Shown piece after piece: positions 1 through 12,313 of a stretch of DNA of 35,254 bases. The notes below the pieces were generated by a model. It ran no database searches and was not told where the DNA came from. It worked only from the letters and a program-made list of their open reading frames with translations. Origin of the DNA: Gammaproteobacteria bacterium (GTDB lineage Bacteria > Pseudomonadota > Gammaproteobacteria > JAABTG01); assembly GCA_017999615.1 (NCBI GenBank), contig JAGNLM010000017.1:1-35254 (forward strand). The letters run 5' to 3'. The position numbers were made by a program, and so were the translations under genes. The first letter of the stretch is position 1. Every line of letters starts with the position of its first letter.

Positions 1-122
1 GGACAATTCAACAGGTTAGCGCCGACGTCTGAGCCTGGAGGCTTGTGAAGCGCCGCATCTTCGGCCTTCGGCGCATAGTATAACACGCTGTTTTGGCTGG
101 CGTTTATGGGTTTCTTTCCAGG
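1..122. other. Lower-GC segment of unknown origin fused to trkH
   Basis: This segment begins where TrkH homology stops. It counts at about 54% GC against roughly 70% around it. It contains an imperfect palindrome at about 50-74 with GCGCCG and CGGCGC arms. No protein family is recognisable in any frame. It could be the end of a mobile element, the edge of a genomic island or an assembly chimera; only the first bases beyond the window could tell. Confidence 0.4.
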
Positions 123-695
123 CACTACGTAGACCAGCCACAGATTCTTCGCCGTCTCGCTGATCCGGGGGGTGAGCTTTTCCTCCTTCATCGGGCCCGG
201 CGTTTCGGCGCGGTAGAGCTGCATGCCGCCGATCCCGAGGAGCGGGAACAGCGCCACCGCCAGAACCACGACGCCCATGCCCCCGACGAAGCAGAGCTGC
301 ATGCGGTAGAAGTTGATGCTGTGCGGCAGCGTCTCGACCGTCGGCAAGACCGAGGCCCCCGTGGTCGTGAGTCCGGAGACGGCCTCGAAGAAGGCATCCA
401 CCAGGCGCATGTGCGGGGCGTCGGACAGCATCAGGGGGATCGCGCCGAGGAGCCCGAGGGCCACCCAGAACACCGTGACCACGAGAAACCCGTCCGTGGT
501 GTGGACCTCCGGCGTTCGCCCGCGCGTGGGCAGCCAGAGCGCGAAGCCCATCCCGAGCATGGTCGCGAAGGCCTCGACGAACGGGGCGGTCTCGCCATCC
601 TCGTACCACCAGCCGATGGCGATGGGGGGCAGCATGGAGACGCTGAGCACCATCGTCAGCAATCCCAGCAGGTACAGGATGGTCCGCAGACGCAT
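3..695 (-). CDS. trkH: Trk potassium uptake protein TrkH, N-terminal part, runs off window with abnormal tail
   Basis: Membrane subunit of the Trk K+ uptake system. Reading from ATG at 695 gives 231 open codons to the window edge. Residues 1-190 follow TrkH closely: a first transmembrane helix (about 5-25), helices near 70-90, the first selectivity-filter loop SGLTTTGAS at 107-115, then FVGGMGVVVLAVA (about 136-148) and the family stretch LYRAETPGP (160-168). After LWLVYV (185-190) the family would continue into another hydrophobic helix. Here the frame instead reads a polar sequence beginning VPGKKPINAS with no TrkH character. The DNA under that tail (about 1-122) is near 54% GC, well below its surroundings. 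I infer that the gene is broken by an insertion or rearrangement, or that the window starts at an assembly junction. Full-length TrkH is about 480 residues and has four pore loops, so this form would not be functional alone. The gene lies downstream of tRNA-Leu on the same strand. Confidence 0.8.
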   Translation of the reverse strand, partial: MRLRTILYLLGLLTMVLSVSMLPPIAIGWWYEDGETAPFVEAFATMLGMGFALWLPTRGRTPEVHTTDGFLVVTVFWVALGLLGAIPLMLSDAPHMRLVDAFFEAVSGLTTTGASVLPTVETLPHSINFYRMQLCFVGGMGVVVLAVALFPLLGIGGMQLYRAETPGPMKEEKLTPRISETAKNLWLVYVVPGKKPINASQNSVLYYAPKAEDAALHKPPGSDVGANLLNC

Positions 696-766
696 GAGCC
701 CACGTCCCCCCTGCGTTGCCCCTACGTCCCCCATACGTCGACCCGGCGAGATCGATTCTCCTGGTC

Positions 767-850
767 TGCCGGGAGGGGGAATCGAACCCCCACTTCCTTT
801 CGGAAACCAGATTTTGAGTCTGGCGCGTCTACCAGTTCCGCCATCCCGGC
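767..850 (-). tRNA. tRNA-Leu, anticodon CAA
   Basis: The minus strand folds as a class II tRNA. The acceptor stem GCCGGGA pairs with TCCCGGC and is followed by discriminator A. The D-arm carries GGTAGACGC. The anticodon stem CCAGA/TCTGG encloses the loop CTCAAAA, which gives anticodon CAA. A long variable arm and a GTTCGATTC T-loop follow. The CCA tail is not encoded, because the genomic bases after the discriminator are GAC. The gene reads UUG leucine codons. It sits between its own promoter and trkH; a tRNA-Leu next to queA is also familiar from Pseudomonas. Confidence 0.95.
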
Positions 851-868
851 AACGGAGGGCCGCCGCGC

Positions 869-898
869 AGTATACGGAAGCGGTCCCGCCCACGGCAA
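869..898 (-). promoter_or_regulatory. Probable promoter of tRNA-Leu
   Basis: On the minus strand TTGCCG (893-898) and TATACT (869-874) are separated by 18 bases. Transcription would start near 862, about 12 bases before the mature tRNA 5' end at 850. The bases after the -10 box are GC-rich (GCGCGGCGG), the discriminator type usual for stringently controlled stable-RNA promoters. The match is seen in the sequence; stringent control is inferred. Confidence 0.6.
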
Positions 899-988
899 AG
901 CGTCGCGTGCCCCGCACGCTTCGTGCCCCGGGTGCTTCGTATGCGCGGCATTCGCAATCCGTGCCCGGCTTGGCTAGCATGCCCGGCC

Positions 989-3117
<2,129 letters not shown>

Positions 3118-3155
3118 AGCGCGGGCTGCGGCGGCGCCCGGCCGGCTGTTCGTAA

Positions 3156-3195
3156 CTCACTCATTCCCTTCGCGTCTCTGCGCCTTTGCGGTGAG
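3156..3195. repeat. REP-like intergenic repeat between tgt and yajC
   Basis: CTCAC (3156-3160) and GTGAG (3191-3195) bracket a pyrimidine-rich core with near 8-base units beginning GCGTCTCT, GCGCCTTT and GCGGTGAG. From memory, closely similar GCGTCT..GCGCCTTTGCGG strings recur between genes in many unrelated bacteria. Their function is unknown, and only one copy lies in this window. Confidence 0.45.
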
Positions 3196-3245
3196 GCCTC
3201 TCCGCCGCCGCCCTGCGCTTGCCTGGCCATCGGGCGCCCACAAGT

Positions 3246-3253
3246 GCCATAAT
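3246..3253 (+). promoter_or_regulatory. Possible extended -10 promoter for yajC-secDF
   Basis: CATAAT at 3248-3253 has TGC directly upstream, giving the TGn extended -10 arrangement. No good -35 hexamer lies 16-18 bases upstream, only TGGCCA-like sequence. It sits about 35 bases before the yajC start in a 171-base intergenic gap, where a promoter would be expected. Confidence 0.4.
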
Positions 3254-3288
3254 TCCGCGCCTTCGCACCGACACCCCAGGACGCACCC

Positions 3289-3615
3289 ATGAGCTTCTTC
3301 ATCGCTGACGCCCACGCCCAGGCCGCCGGTGGCGCGGCGCCCCCCGGCATGGACCTCATCTTCCTCGTACTGCTCTTCGTGGTGTTCTACTTCCTGCTCA
3401 TCCGGCCCCAGATGAAGCGGGCGAAGGAGCACAAGAACATGGTGGCGAGCCTCGCGAAGGGCGACGAGGTGGTCACCGGCGGCGGGCTGCTCGGGCGGGT
3501 GACCAAGGTCGGCGACCACTTCGTCACCCTGGAGATCGCCGACGGCCTCGAGGTGAAGGTCCAGAAGCAGGCCCTGGGAAGCGTCATGCCCAAGGGCACG
3601 ATGAAGAGCCTCTGA
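3289..3615 (+). CDS. yajC: Sec translocon accessory subunit YajC
   Basis: Small inner-membrane protein that binds SecDF and modulates the SecYEG translocon. The 108 residues include a short periplasmic N-terminus rich in Ala and Gly. One hydrophobic helix follows at about 20-37 (MDLIFLVLLFVVFYFLLI), then the family hallmark RPQMKRAKEHKNM. The cytoplasmic domain carries KGDEVVTGGGLLGRV and ends KGTMKSL. ATG at 3289 is the only sensible start. The gene is first of yajC-secD-secF, with 13 bases to secD. Its product is known to associate with SecDF. Confidence 0.96.
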   Translation: MSFFIADAHAQAAGGAAPPGMDLIFLVLLFVVFYFLLIRPQMKRAKEHKNMVASLAKGDEVVTGGGLLGRVTKVGDHFVTLEIADGLEVKVQKQALGSVMPKGTMKSL

Positions 3616-3628
3616 GCGGGGCGCCGTC

Positions 3629-5491
<1,863 letters not shown>

Positions 5492-5501
5492 GGACCGAGC
5501 C

Positions 5502-6434
5502 TTGGACTTTTTCAGCCGCGTCACCAAGTTCGACTTCATGCGCTGGCGCTCCGGCGCGATGGCCTTTTCCGGGGTGCTGACGCTGATCGCGCTCGCCTTC
5601 CTCACCTTCCGGGGCCTGAACCTGAGTGTGGACTACACGGGCGGCACCGTCATCGAAGTCGCCTATCCCGAGATGGTGGACCTCGGACCGGTGCGCGAGG
5701 CGCTCACCGCGGACGGCTTCGAGGACGCGGTGGTCCAGCACTTCGGCACGCCCAAGGAAGTGCTGATGCGGCTCGCCCCGCGCCCCGGGGTGGCGGAGAA
5801 GGAGCTCGCCGAGCGCGCCGTCGCCGCGCTCGGCAAGGTCGGAGCCGGTGAGCCGCGGTTGCAGCGGGTGGAGTTCGTGGGGCCCCAGGTGGGGGACGAG
5901 ATCACCGAGCAGGGCGGGCTCGCGATGCTGGCCGCGCTCATCGGGATCCTGATCTACGTGACCCTGCGCTTCGAGTGGCGGCTCGCGCTCGGCTCGGTGC
6001 TCGCGCTCTTCCACGACACCATCATCGTGCTCGGTTTCTTCTCGGTCACGTGGATGGACTTCGACCTCACGGCGTTCGCCGCGATCCTGGCGGTGATCGG
6101 CTACTCCCTGAACGACACGATCGTGGTCTACGACCGGGTGCGCGAGAATTTCCGCAAGGTGCGCCGCGGGTCCTCGGTGGAGATCATGAACCTCTCCCTG
6201 AACGAGACGCTCTCGCGCACGGTGATGACGGGCGTGACCACGCTGCTGGTGCTCATGTCCCTGTACCTGTACGGGGGCGAGCTCCTGCGCAGCTTCACCG
6301 TTGCCCTCGTGGTCGGCGTCGTGTTCGGCATCTACTCCTCGGTGTACGTGGCGAGCGCCCTGGCGCTCGCGCTCGGGGTGAGCCGCGCGGACCTGATGCC
6401 GGCGCAGAAGGAAGGGGTCGACGCACGCCCGTGA
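5502..6434 (+). CDS. secF: Protein translocase subunit SecF
   Basis: Partner of SecD in proton-driven export. The 310 residues show an N-terminal helix (about 20-36), the periplasmic motif LSVDYTGGTVIEV near 40-52, and helices with YSLNDTIVVYDRVREN near 200-215, the SecF equivalent of the SecD motif. The start is TTG at 5502. It is preceded by GAGG overlapping the secD stop, and gives DFFSRVTKFDFM as N-terminus, close to the family. No ATG or GTG gives a better start without removing conserved sequence. This is the only clear TTG start in the window and may lower SecF yield relative to SecD; that effect is inferred. Confidence 0.95.
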   Translation: MDFFSRVTKFDFMRWRSGAMAFSGVLTLIALAFLTFRGLNLSVDYTGGTVIEVAYPEMVDLGPVREALTADGFEDAVVQHFGTPKEVLMRLAPRPGVAEKELAERAVAALGKVGAGEPRLQRVEFVGPQVGDEITEQGGLAMLAALIGILIYVTLRFEWRLALGSVLALFHDTIIVLGFFSVTWMDFDLTAFAAILAVIGYSLNDTIVVYDRVRENFRKVRRGSSVEIMNLSLNETLSRTVMTGVTTLLVLMSLYLYGGELLRSFTVALVVGVVFGIYSSVYVASALALALGVSRADLMPAQKEGVDARP

Positions 6435-6450
6435 CCCGGGCGCAGGTGCG

Positions 6451-7119
6451 GTGAGCACCCGTCTGCGGATCGGCGCCCGGGGGTGGGAGCACGGGTCCTG
6501 GGACTCGTCCTTCTACCCGCAGGGGCTGCCGCCCGAGTGGCGCCTCACCTACTACGCGAACGCGTTCCGCGCGGTGCTCGTCCCCGCGGAGCGCTTGGCG
6601 GCGAGCACCCCGGCCGAAGTGGCCGGGTGGGCGGGCGACGTCCATTCCGGGTTCCTCTTCTTTGCCGAGCTGGCCGCCGCCGGCGAGGCCGACCTCGACG
6701 CCTGGCTCGACCGGGTCGCGCCCCTCGGGGAGCGCCTGGGGGGGCTCGTGCTCCGGTCCGGGGCAGGGCAGCTCTCGCCGGCCCGGGTCTCCGCGCTCTC
6801 CGGCCGCTGGGCACTCGCCTCGCTGGCGGCCTCCGTGGCCTCCGTGGCCTCCGTGGCCTCCGCGGACCCCGCGGCCGGGGGCGACCCGCCCGGTAGCCCG
6901 CCGGTCCCGCCCGTGTGGCGGCCGGGCTCCGGGGCCGCCAGCTGCGTCGGGCTCCTCGACGGGGAGCCGCGCGGCCCGAGGGAGCTGCGGCAGGTGATCG
7001 AGGCCTTCGGGGCCGCCTCGGCCGGCTGCGCCGAGGCGCTGCTCTGCTTCCCCGGGACCCCGGGGGCCTGGCAGGAGATGGAGCGGGCACAGGTCATCGC
7101 CGGGCTGCTGGGTGGTTGA
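6451..7119 (+). CDS. Divergent DUF72 (YecE-like) family protein
   Basis: A 222-residue protein of unknown function. Its start, RIGARGWEHGSWDSSFYP, resembles the IG..GW....FYP motif of DUF72, a TIM-barrel-like family that includes E. coli YecE. It is shorter than usual (YecE has about 270 residues). The rest is rich in Ala, Gly and Pro, and only the N-terminus is clearly family-like. A tandem DNA repeat at 6829-6864 encodes SVA-type tripeptides. GTG at 6451 lies 16 bases after the secF stop; the gene may be read through from secDF. It could be a diverged or partly decaying DUF72. I cannot assign a substrate. Confidence 0.65.
   Translation: MSTRLRIGARGWEHGSWDSSFYPQGLPPEWRLTYYANAFRAVLVPAERLAASTPAEVAGWAGDVHSGFLFFAELAAAGEADLDAWLDRVAPLGERLGGLVLRSGAGQLSPARVSALSGRWALASLAASVASVASVASADPAAGGDPPGSPPVPPVWRPGSGAASCVGLLDGEPRGPRELRQVIEAFGAASAGCAEALLCFPGTPGAWQEMERAQVIAGLLGG
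6829..6864 (+). repeat. In-frame 9-bp tandem repeat, four copies
   Basis: GCCTCCGTG occurs three times head to tail (6829-6855), then GCCTCCGCG (6856-6864) with one change. It encodes ASV-ASV-ASV-ASA in the DUF72-like protein. The unit is a multiple of three, so copy number can change without shifting the frame. Confidence 0.9.
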
Positions 7120-7175
7120 CCGTCCCGTCCTGCCTGGGGATACTGCCTGACTCACACCGACGTACCGAGCCGCTC

Positions 7176-8033
7176 GTGCCCCCCCGCCCCAGAGCCCCCC
7201 AGCAACGCCGCTCCCCCTCGCGCAACGAGCCGCCCGCCCTCGTGACGGTGCGGGGCCTGTGCTTCGCCCACGGCGAGCGGAAGATCTTCGACGGCGTGGA
7301 CCTGCGGATCGCCCGCGGCAAGGTGACCGCGATCATGGGGCCGAGCGGGACGGGCAAGACGACGCTCCTGCGCCTGATCGGGGGCCAGCTGCGGCCGACG
7401 GCCGGGACGGTGACGGTGGACGGCCAGGACGTGCACCAGCTCTCCCGCGACAAGCTCTTCCAGCTGCGCAAACGCATGGGGATGCTGTTCCAGAGCGGGG
7501 CGCTGCTCACCGACCTCTCGGTCTTCGACAACGTGGCCTTCCCGCTGCGCGAGCACACCGACCTGCCCGAGTCGATGATCCGCCACCTCGTGCTGATGAA
7601 GCTCGAGGCGGTGGGGCTGCGCGGGGCCCACGAACTGATGCCGCGCGAGCTCTCGGGCGGCATGGGGCGCCGGGTGGCGTTGGCGCGGGCCATCGCGCTC
7701 GACCCCATGATGATCCTGTACGACGAGCCCTTCACCGGGCAGGACCCGATCACCATGGGCGTGCTGGTCCAGCTGATCCGCAAGCTGAACGACAGCCTGA
7801 AGCTCACCAGCGTCATCGTGTCCCACGACGTGAAGGAGACCTCGGCCATCGCCGACTACATCTACGTGCTCTCCGGCGGGAAGGTGGTGGGTGAGGGCTC
7901 GCCCGAGGCCCTGGGGCGGACGAGCTCGCCCTGGGTCCGGCAGTTCCTGCAGGGGCTCCCGGACGGCCCGGTACCGTTCCACTACCCGGCCCCGGATTTC
8001 CTCGGGGACCTGCTCGGCGGAGGTGCGACGTGA
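7176..8033 (+). CDS. mlaF: Phospholipid ABC transporter ATPase MlaF
   Basis: ATPase of the MlaFEDB complex, which moves phospholipids between the inner membrane and the periplasmic carrier MlaC to keep the outer membrane asymmetric. From GTG at 7176 the product has 285 residues. Walker [10 protein letters not shown] is at 55-63, Q-loop Q106, signature LSGGM 159-163, Walker B MMILYDEP 178-185 and H-loop H217. The MlaF-type tail [12 protein letters not shown] is present. Residues 1-20 are Pro- and Arg-rich and not family-like. GTG at 7242 would give a 263-residue protein closer to E. coli MlaF, and neither start has a strong Shine-Dalgarno sequence. First gene of mlaFEDCB; its last four bases (GTGA) hold the mlaE start. 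Confidence 0.95.
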   Translation: MPPRPRAPQQRRSPSRNEPPALVTVRGLCFAHGERKIFDGVDLRIARGKVTAIMGPSGTGKTTLLRLIGGQLRPTAGTVTVDGQDVHQLSRDKLFQLRKRMGMLFQSGALLTDLSVFDNVAFPLREHTDLPESMIRHLVLMKLEAVGLRGAHELMPRELSGGMGRRVALARAIALDPMMILYDEPFTGQDPITMGVLVQLIRKLNDSLKLTSVIVSHDVKETSAIADYIYVLSGGKVVGEGSPEALGRTSSPWVRQFLQGLPDGPVPFHYPAPDFLGDLLGGGAT

Positions 8034-8812
8034 TCGAGGTCCTGCGCCGGCTCGGGCGCACCGGGCTGCAGTTCTTCGAGCGCCTGGGGCGCGGGCACCT
8101 CTTCCTCGGGTACGTCCTGCTCGGGGTCCCCGAGGTGCTCTCCCGCTTCCGGCTGCTGGTGGCCCAGGTCTGGTCGGTGGGCGTGCTCTCCCTGGTCATC
8201 GTGCTGGTGTCCGGGGTCTTCGTGGGCATGGTCCTCGGGCTGCAGGGCTACAACACGCTGGTGGACTTCAACGCCGAGGAGTCGCTCGGGGTGGTCGTCG
8301 CCCTGTCGCTCGTGCGCGAGCTCGGGCCGGTGGTGGCGGCCCTGCTGTTTGCCGGGCGCGCCGGGTCGGCGCTCACCGCCGAGATCGGCCTGATGAAGGC
8401 GACCGAGCAGCTCGCCGGGATGGAGATGATGGCGGTCGACCCGCTGCGCCGTGTGATCGCGCCGCGCTTCCTCGCCGGGCTCCTGTCGATGCCGCTCCTC
8501 GCGGCCATCTTCAGCGCGGTGGGCGTCCTCGGCGGCTGGTTCGTCGGGGTGGGGCTGCTCGGGGTGGACGACGGCGCCTTCTGGTCGCAGATGCAGGCCA
8601 AGGTGGACCTGCACGACGACATCCTGAACGGCATCATCAAGAGCGTCGTGTTTGGTATCGTCGTCACCTGGATCGCGGTCTTCGAAGGCTATGACGCCGT
8701 GCCCACCTCGGAGGGCGTGGGGCGGGCGACGACCCGCACCGTCGTGCACTCTTCTCTCGCGGTGCTCGGGCTCGACTTCGTGCTGACCGCCCTCATGTTC
8801 AACGACATCTAG
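8030..8812 (+). CDS. mlaE: Phospholipid ABC transporter permease MlaE
   Basis: Integral membrane permease of the MlaFEDB complex. The 260 residues contain about five hydrophobic helices and the MlaE/YrbE family segments: an N-terminal interfacial helix around [69 protein letters not shown] and the [13 protein letters not shown] region. GTG at 8030 overlaps the mlaF stop by four bases. The next gene, mlaD, starts 22 bases downstream behind a good ribosome binding site. Confidence 0.96.
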   Translation: MIEVLRRLGRTGLQFFERLGRGHLFLGYVLLGVPEVLSRFRLLVAQVWSVGVLSLVIVLVSGVFVGMVLGLQGYNTLVDFNAEESLGVVVALSLVRELGPVVAALLFAGRAGSALTAEIGLMKATEQLAGMEMMAVDPLRRVIAPRFLAGLLSMPLLAAIFSAVGVLGGWFVGVGLLGVDDGAFWSQMQAKVDLHDDILNGIIKSVVFGIVVTWIAVFEGYDAVPTSEGVGRATTRTVVHSSLAVLGLDFVLTALMFNDI

Positions 8813-8834
8813 GAAAGTGCGGAGGGTTCCCGCG

Positions 8835-9350
8835 ATGTTCCACTCCAAGACTGTGGAGATCGGCGTCGGCCTGTTCGTCGCCCTCGGCCTGGCGGCTCTC
8901 TTCATGCTCGCGATGAAGGTGAGCAACCTGTCGGCCTTCTCCGGCGGCGACGGCTACCAGGTGACGGCGCGCTTCCAGAACATCGGCGGCCTGAAGGAGC
9001 GGGCACCGGTCACCATGTCCGGGGTGCGCGTGGGGCGGGTGAAGTCCATCGACTTCGACGACCAGAGCTACCAGGCGCTCGTGACGCTCGACATCGATTC
9101 GCGCTGGACCCGCATCCCGACGGACTCCACCGCGAGCATCTTCACCGCGGGTCTGCTCGGCGAGCAGTACATTGCGCTCGAGGCGGGCGGGGACGAGCAG
9201 TTCCTCGCCCAGGGCGGCGAGCTGAAGCTGACCCAGTCGGCGCTGGTGCTCGAGCAACTGGTCGGCCAGTTCCTCTTCAGCAAGGCCGCCGAAGGGCCCA
9301 AGGCCCCCGAAGGGTCCAAGGGCGGCGAAGCCGCCGCGCCTGCACGCTGA
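8835..9350 (+). CDS. mlaD: Phospholipid transport substrate-binding protein MlaD (MCE domain)
   Basis: Inner-membrane-anchored MCE protein that forms a hexameric ring on MlaE. From ATG at 8835 it has 171 residues: an N-terminal helix at about 8-27, then one MCE domain (about 35-115) with FQNIGGLKERAPVTMSGVRVGRV and GLLGEQYIALE. The helix ALVLEQLVGQFLF (about 137-149) is the conserved C-terminal helix. The tail is low-complexity, rich in Gly, Pro, Ala and Lys. The start is fixed by GGAGGG at 8821-8826, eight bases upstream. An in-frame codon at 8817 would precede that site. Confidence 0.96.
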   Translation: MFHSKTVEIGVGLFVALGLAALFMLAMKVSNLSAFSGGDGYQVTARFQNIGGLKERAPVTMSGVRVGRVKSIDFDDQSYQALVTLDIDSRWTRIPTDSTASIFTAGLLGEQYIALEAGGDEQFLAQGGELKLTQSALVLEQLVGQFLFSKAAEGPKAPEGSKGGEAAAPAR

Positions 9351-9361
9351 GGGAGGTGGCG

Positions 9362-9997
9362 ATGAAGCGTCGAATCGCTCTGGGCCTGCTGGCCGCAGCG
9401 CTGGTCTGGCCGGGTGTCGCGGCGACCCACGCCGCGGACGCCGAGGGCGCCCGCCAGGTCGTGCAGGACACGACCGACCGGATGCTCGAGGCCCTCCGGG
9501 CGCAGCGCGACGAGCTGCGCCAGCGCCCCGAGAAGATCTACCCGCTGGTGGACAACATCGTCCTGCCGCACTTCGACTTCACGCGGATGTCGCGCTGGGT
9601 GCTGGGCAAGCACTGGCGAGAGGCGAGCGACGCGCAGAAGGCCCGTTTCGTCGAGGAGTTCCGCAATCTCCTGGTGCGGACCTACGCCACCGCGCTGCTG
9701 GAATACGCCGACCAGACCGTGAACGTGCTGCCCCTGCGGGGCGCCACCACCGGCACCGAGGTGGCCGTGCGCACCGAGGTCCGCCAGTCCGGCGCGCCCC
9801 CGATCCCCATCAACTACAGCATGACCGCGGCGGAAGGGGCCTGGAAGGTCTACGACGTGACGGTCGACGGGATCAGCCTGGTCGCGAGCTACCGCAGCAC
9901 CTTCGCCAACGAGATGGAGCGCGGGGGGATGGACCACGTCATCGCGCTCCTCGAGCAGCGCAACCGCGAGGTCGGTTCGGGGGGCGGCAAGAAGTGA
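9362..9997 (+). CDS. mlaC: Periplasmic phospholipid-binding protein MlaC
   Basis: Soluble periplasmic carrier that exchanges phospholipids between MlaFEDB and the outer-membrane MlaA complex. The 211-residue product begins with a signal peptide: two Arg, a hydrophobic run ALGLLAAALVWPGVA, and a likely cut after THA near residue 26. Family segments follow: YPLVDNIVLPHFDF, WRQ-like KHWREASDAQKARFVEEF, and WKVYDVTVDGISLVASYRSTF near the end. ATG at 9362 is preferred over the in-frame GTG at 9356 because AGGGAGG at about 9350-9356 is correctly spaced for the ATG. The stop overlaps mlaB by four bases. Confidence 0.96.
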   Translation: MKRRIALGLLAAALVWPGVAATHAADAEGARQVVQDTTDRMLEALRAQRDELRQRPEKIYPLVDNIVLPHFDFTRMSRWVLGKHWREASDAQKARFVEEFRNLLVRTYATALLEYADQTVNVLPLRGATTGTEVAVRTEVRQSGAPPIPINYSMTAAEGAWKVYDVTVDGISLVASYRSTFANEMERGGMDHVIALLEQRNREVGSGGGKK

Positions 9998-10298
9998 GCG
10001 GAGCGGTCGTCGAGCTCCTCGGCGAGGGCCGCGTCGCGGTGCGGGGGCCCCTGCGCTACGCGACCGTCCCCGGCCTGTGGCAGGCCGCCCGCAAGCTGGC
10101 GACGGAAGCCCCCCTGGTGACCGTCGACCTGTCGGGCGTCACCGAGTCGGACAGCGCGGCGCTCGCCCTCCTCCTGGAGTGGATGCGCGAGGTCCGGGGG
10201 CGGGGAGGCGAAATCCGCTTCGCCGGCATGCCGAATCAGCTCGAGGCCATCGCTCGCGTGAGTGGCCTCGAAGGGCTGCTGCCCCTGGGGGCGGCGAC

Positions 10299-10302
<4 letters not shown>
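9994..10302 (+). CDS. mlaB: STAS-domain subunit MlaB
   Basis: Small cytoplasmic STAS protein that binds MlaF and is needed for transporter assembly and activity. It has 102 residues in the anti-sigma-antagonist fold: VDLSGVTESDSAALALLLEW at about 44-63 with the conserved DLSGV turn and following Ser residues, then RGGEIRFAGMP and LEAIARVSGLEGLLPL. GTG at 9994 overlaps mlaC in a GTGA junction. It closes the mla operon. In many gammaproteobacteria ibaG comes next, but here only 69 bases separate it from murA. Confidence 0.93.
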
Positions 10303-11631
<1,329 letters not shown>

Positions 11632-11646
11632 ACCACCGGGAGATCC

Positions 11647-12309
11647 GTGGGCGTGCAGGCGGGCCTCACCATTGCGCTGTCCAAGGGCCGGATCTTCCGG
11701 GACGCCCTGCCGCTGCTCGCCGAGGCCGGGGTGGTCCCGCTCGACGATCCGGAGAAGAGCCGCAAGCTGATCCTGCGCACCAGCCGGCCGGACGTGAGCC
11801 TGGTGGTCATCCGTGCGGCCGACGTCCCGACCTACGTGGAATACGGGGCTGCGGACCTGGGAGTGGCCGGCAAGGACGTCCTGATGGAGCACGAGGGTGA
11901 CGGCCTCTACGAGCCGCTCGACCTCGAGATCGCCCGCTGCCGGATGATGGTGGCGGGGCGCGCGGGGGAGGAGGCGGCTCACCCCCGGCGCTTGCGCGTG
12001 GCGACGAAGTACGTGAGGACCGCGCGGGCGTTCTACGCCGAGCGCGGGGTGCAGGCCGAGGTGATCAAGCTCTACGGATCCATGGAGCTGGCGCCGCTCG
12101 TCGGGCTCGCCGACCGCATCGTGGACCTGGTGGACACCGGCAACACCCTGCGGGCCAACGGCCTCGTCCCGATGGACCTGATCGCCCCCATCAGCTCGCG
12201 CCTGGTGGTGAACAAGGCATCCATGAAGATGAAGCACGCCGCCGTCAAGGCGCTCACCGCCGACCTCGCGGCGGCGGTCGCCCGGCGCGCCGGCGCCGAG
12301 GGAGGGTAG
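11647..12309 (+). CDS. hisG: ATP phosphoribosyltransferase catalytic subunit, short form
   Basis: First step of histidine biosynthesis: ATP plus PRPP to phosphoribosyl-ATP. The 220-residue length is that of the short form (HisG-S), which lacks the C-terminal ACT-like regulatory domain and in known cases works as a hetero-octamer with HisZ. Motifs: [16 protein letters not shown] at the N-terminus, [21 protein letters not shown], and the PRPP loop [14 protein letters not shown] at about 159-172. GTG at 11647 keeps the N-terminal strand; a second GTG two codons on is possible. First of hisG-hisD-hisC. No hisZ is visible in the window. Confidence 0.96.
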   Translation: MGVQAGLTIALSKGRIFRDALPLLAEAGVVPLDDPEKSRKLILRTSRPDVSLVVIRAADVPTYVEYGAADLGVAGKDVLMEHEGDGLYEPLDLEIARCRMMVAGRAGEEAAHPRRLRVATKYVRTARAFYAERGVQAEVIKLYGSMELAPLVGLADRIVDLVDTGNTLRANGLVPMDLIAPISSRLVVNKASMKMKHAAVKALTADLAAAVARRAGAEGG

Positions 12310-12313
12310 GCCC

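Noticed and set aside
1-40. Possible integron attC site at the window edge
   Set aside because: A TAAC/GTTA core is present on one side only, and the consensus RYYYAAC...GTTRRRY pair cannot be completed within the window.
8817-8834. Upstream start for mlaD
   Set aside because: It would place the start before the strong GGAGGG site, and the added residues are not conserved.
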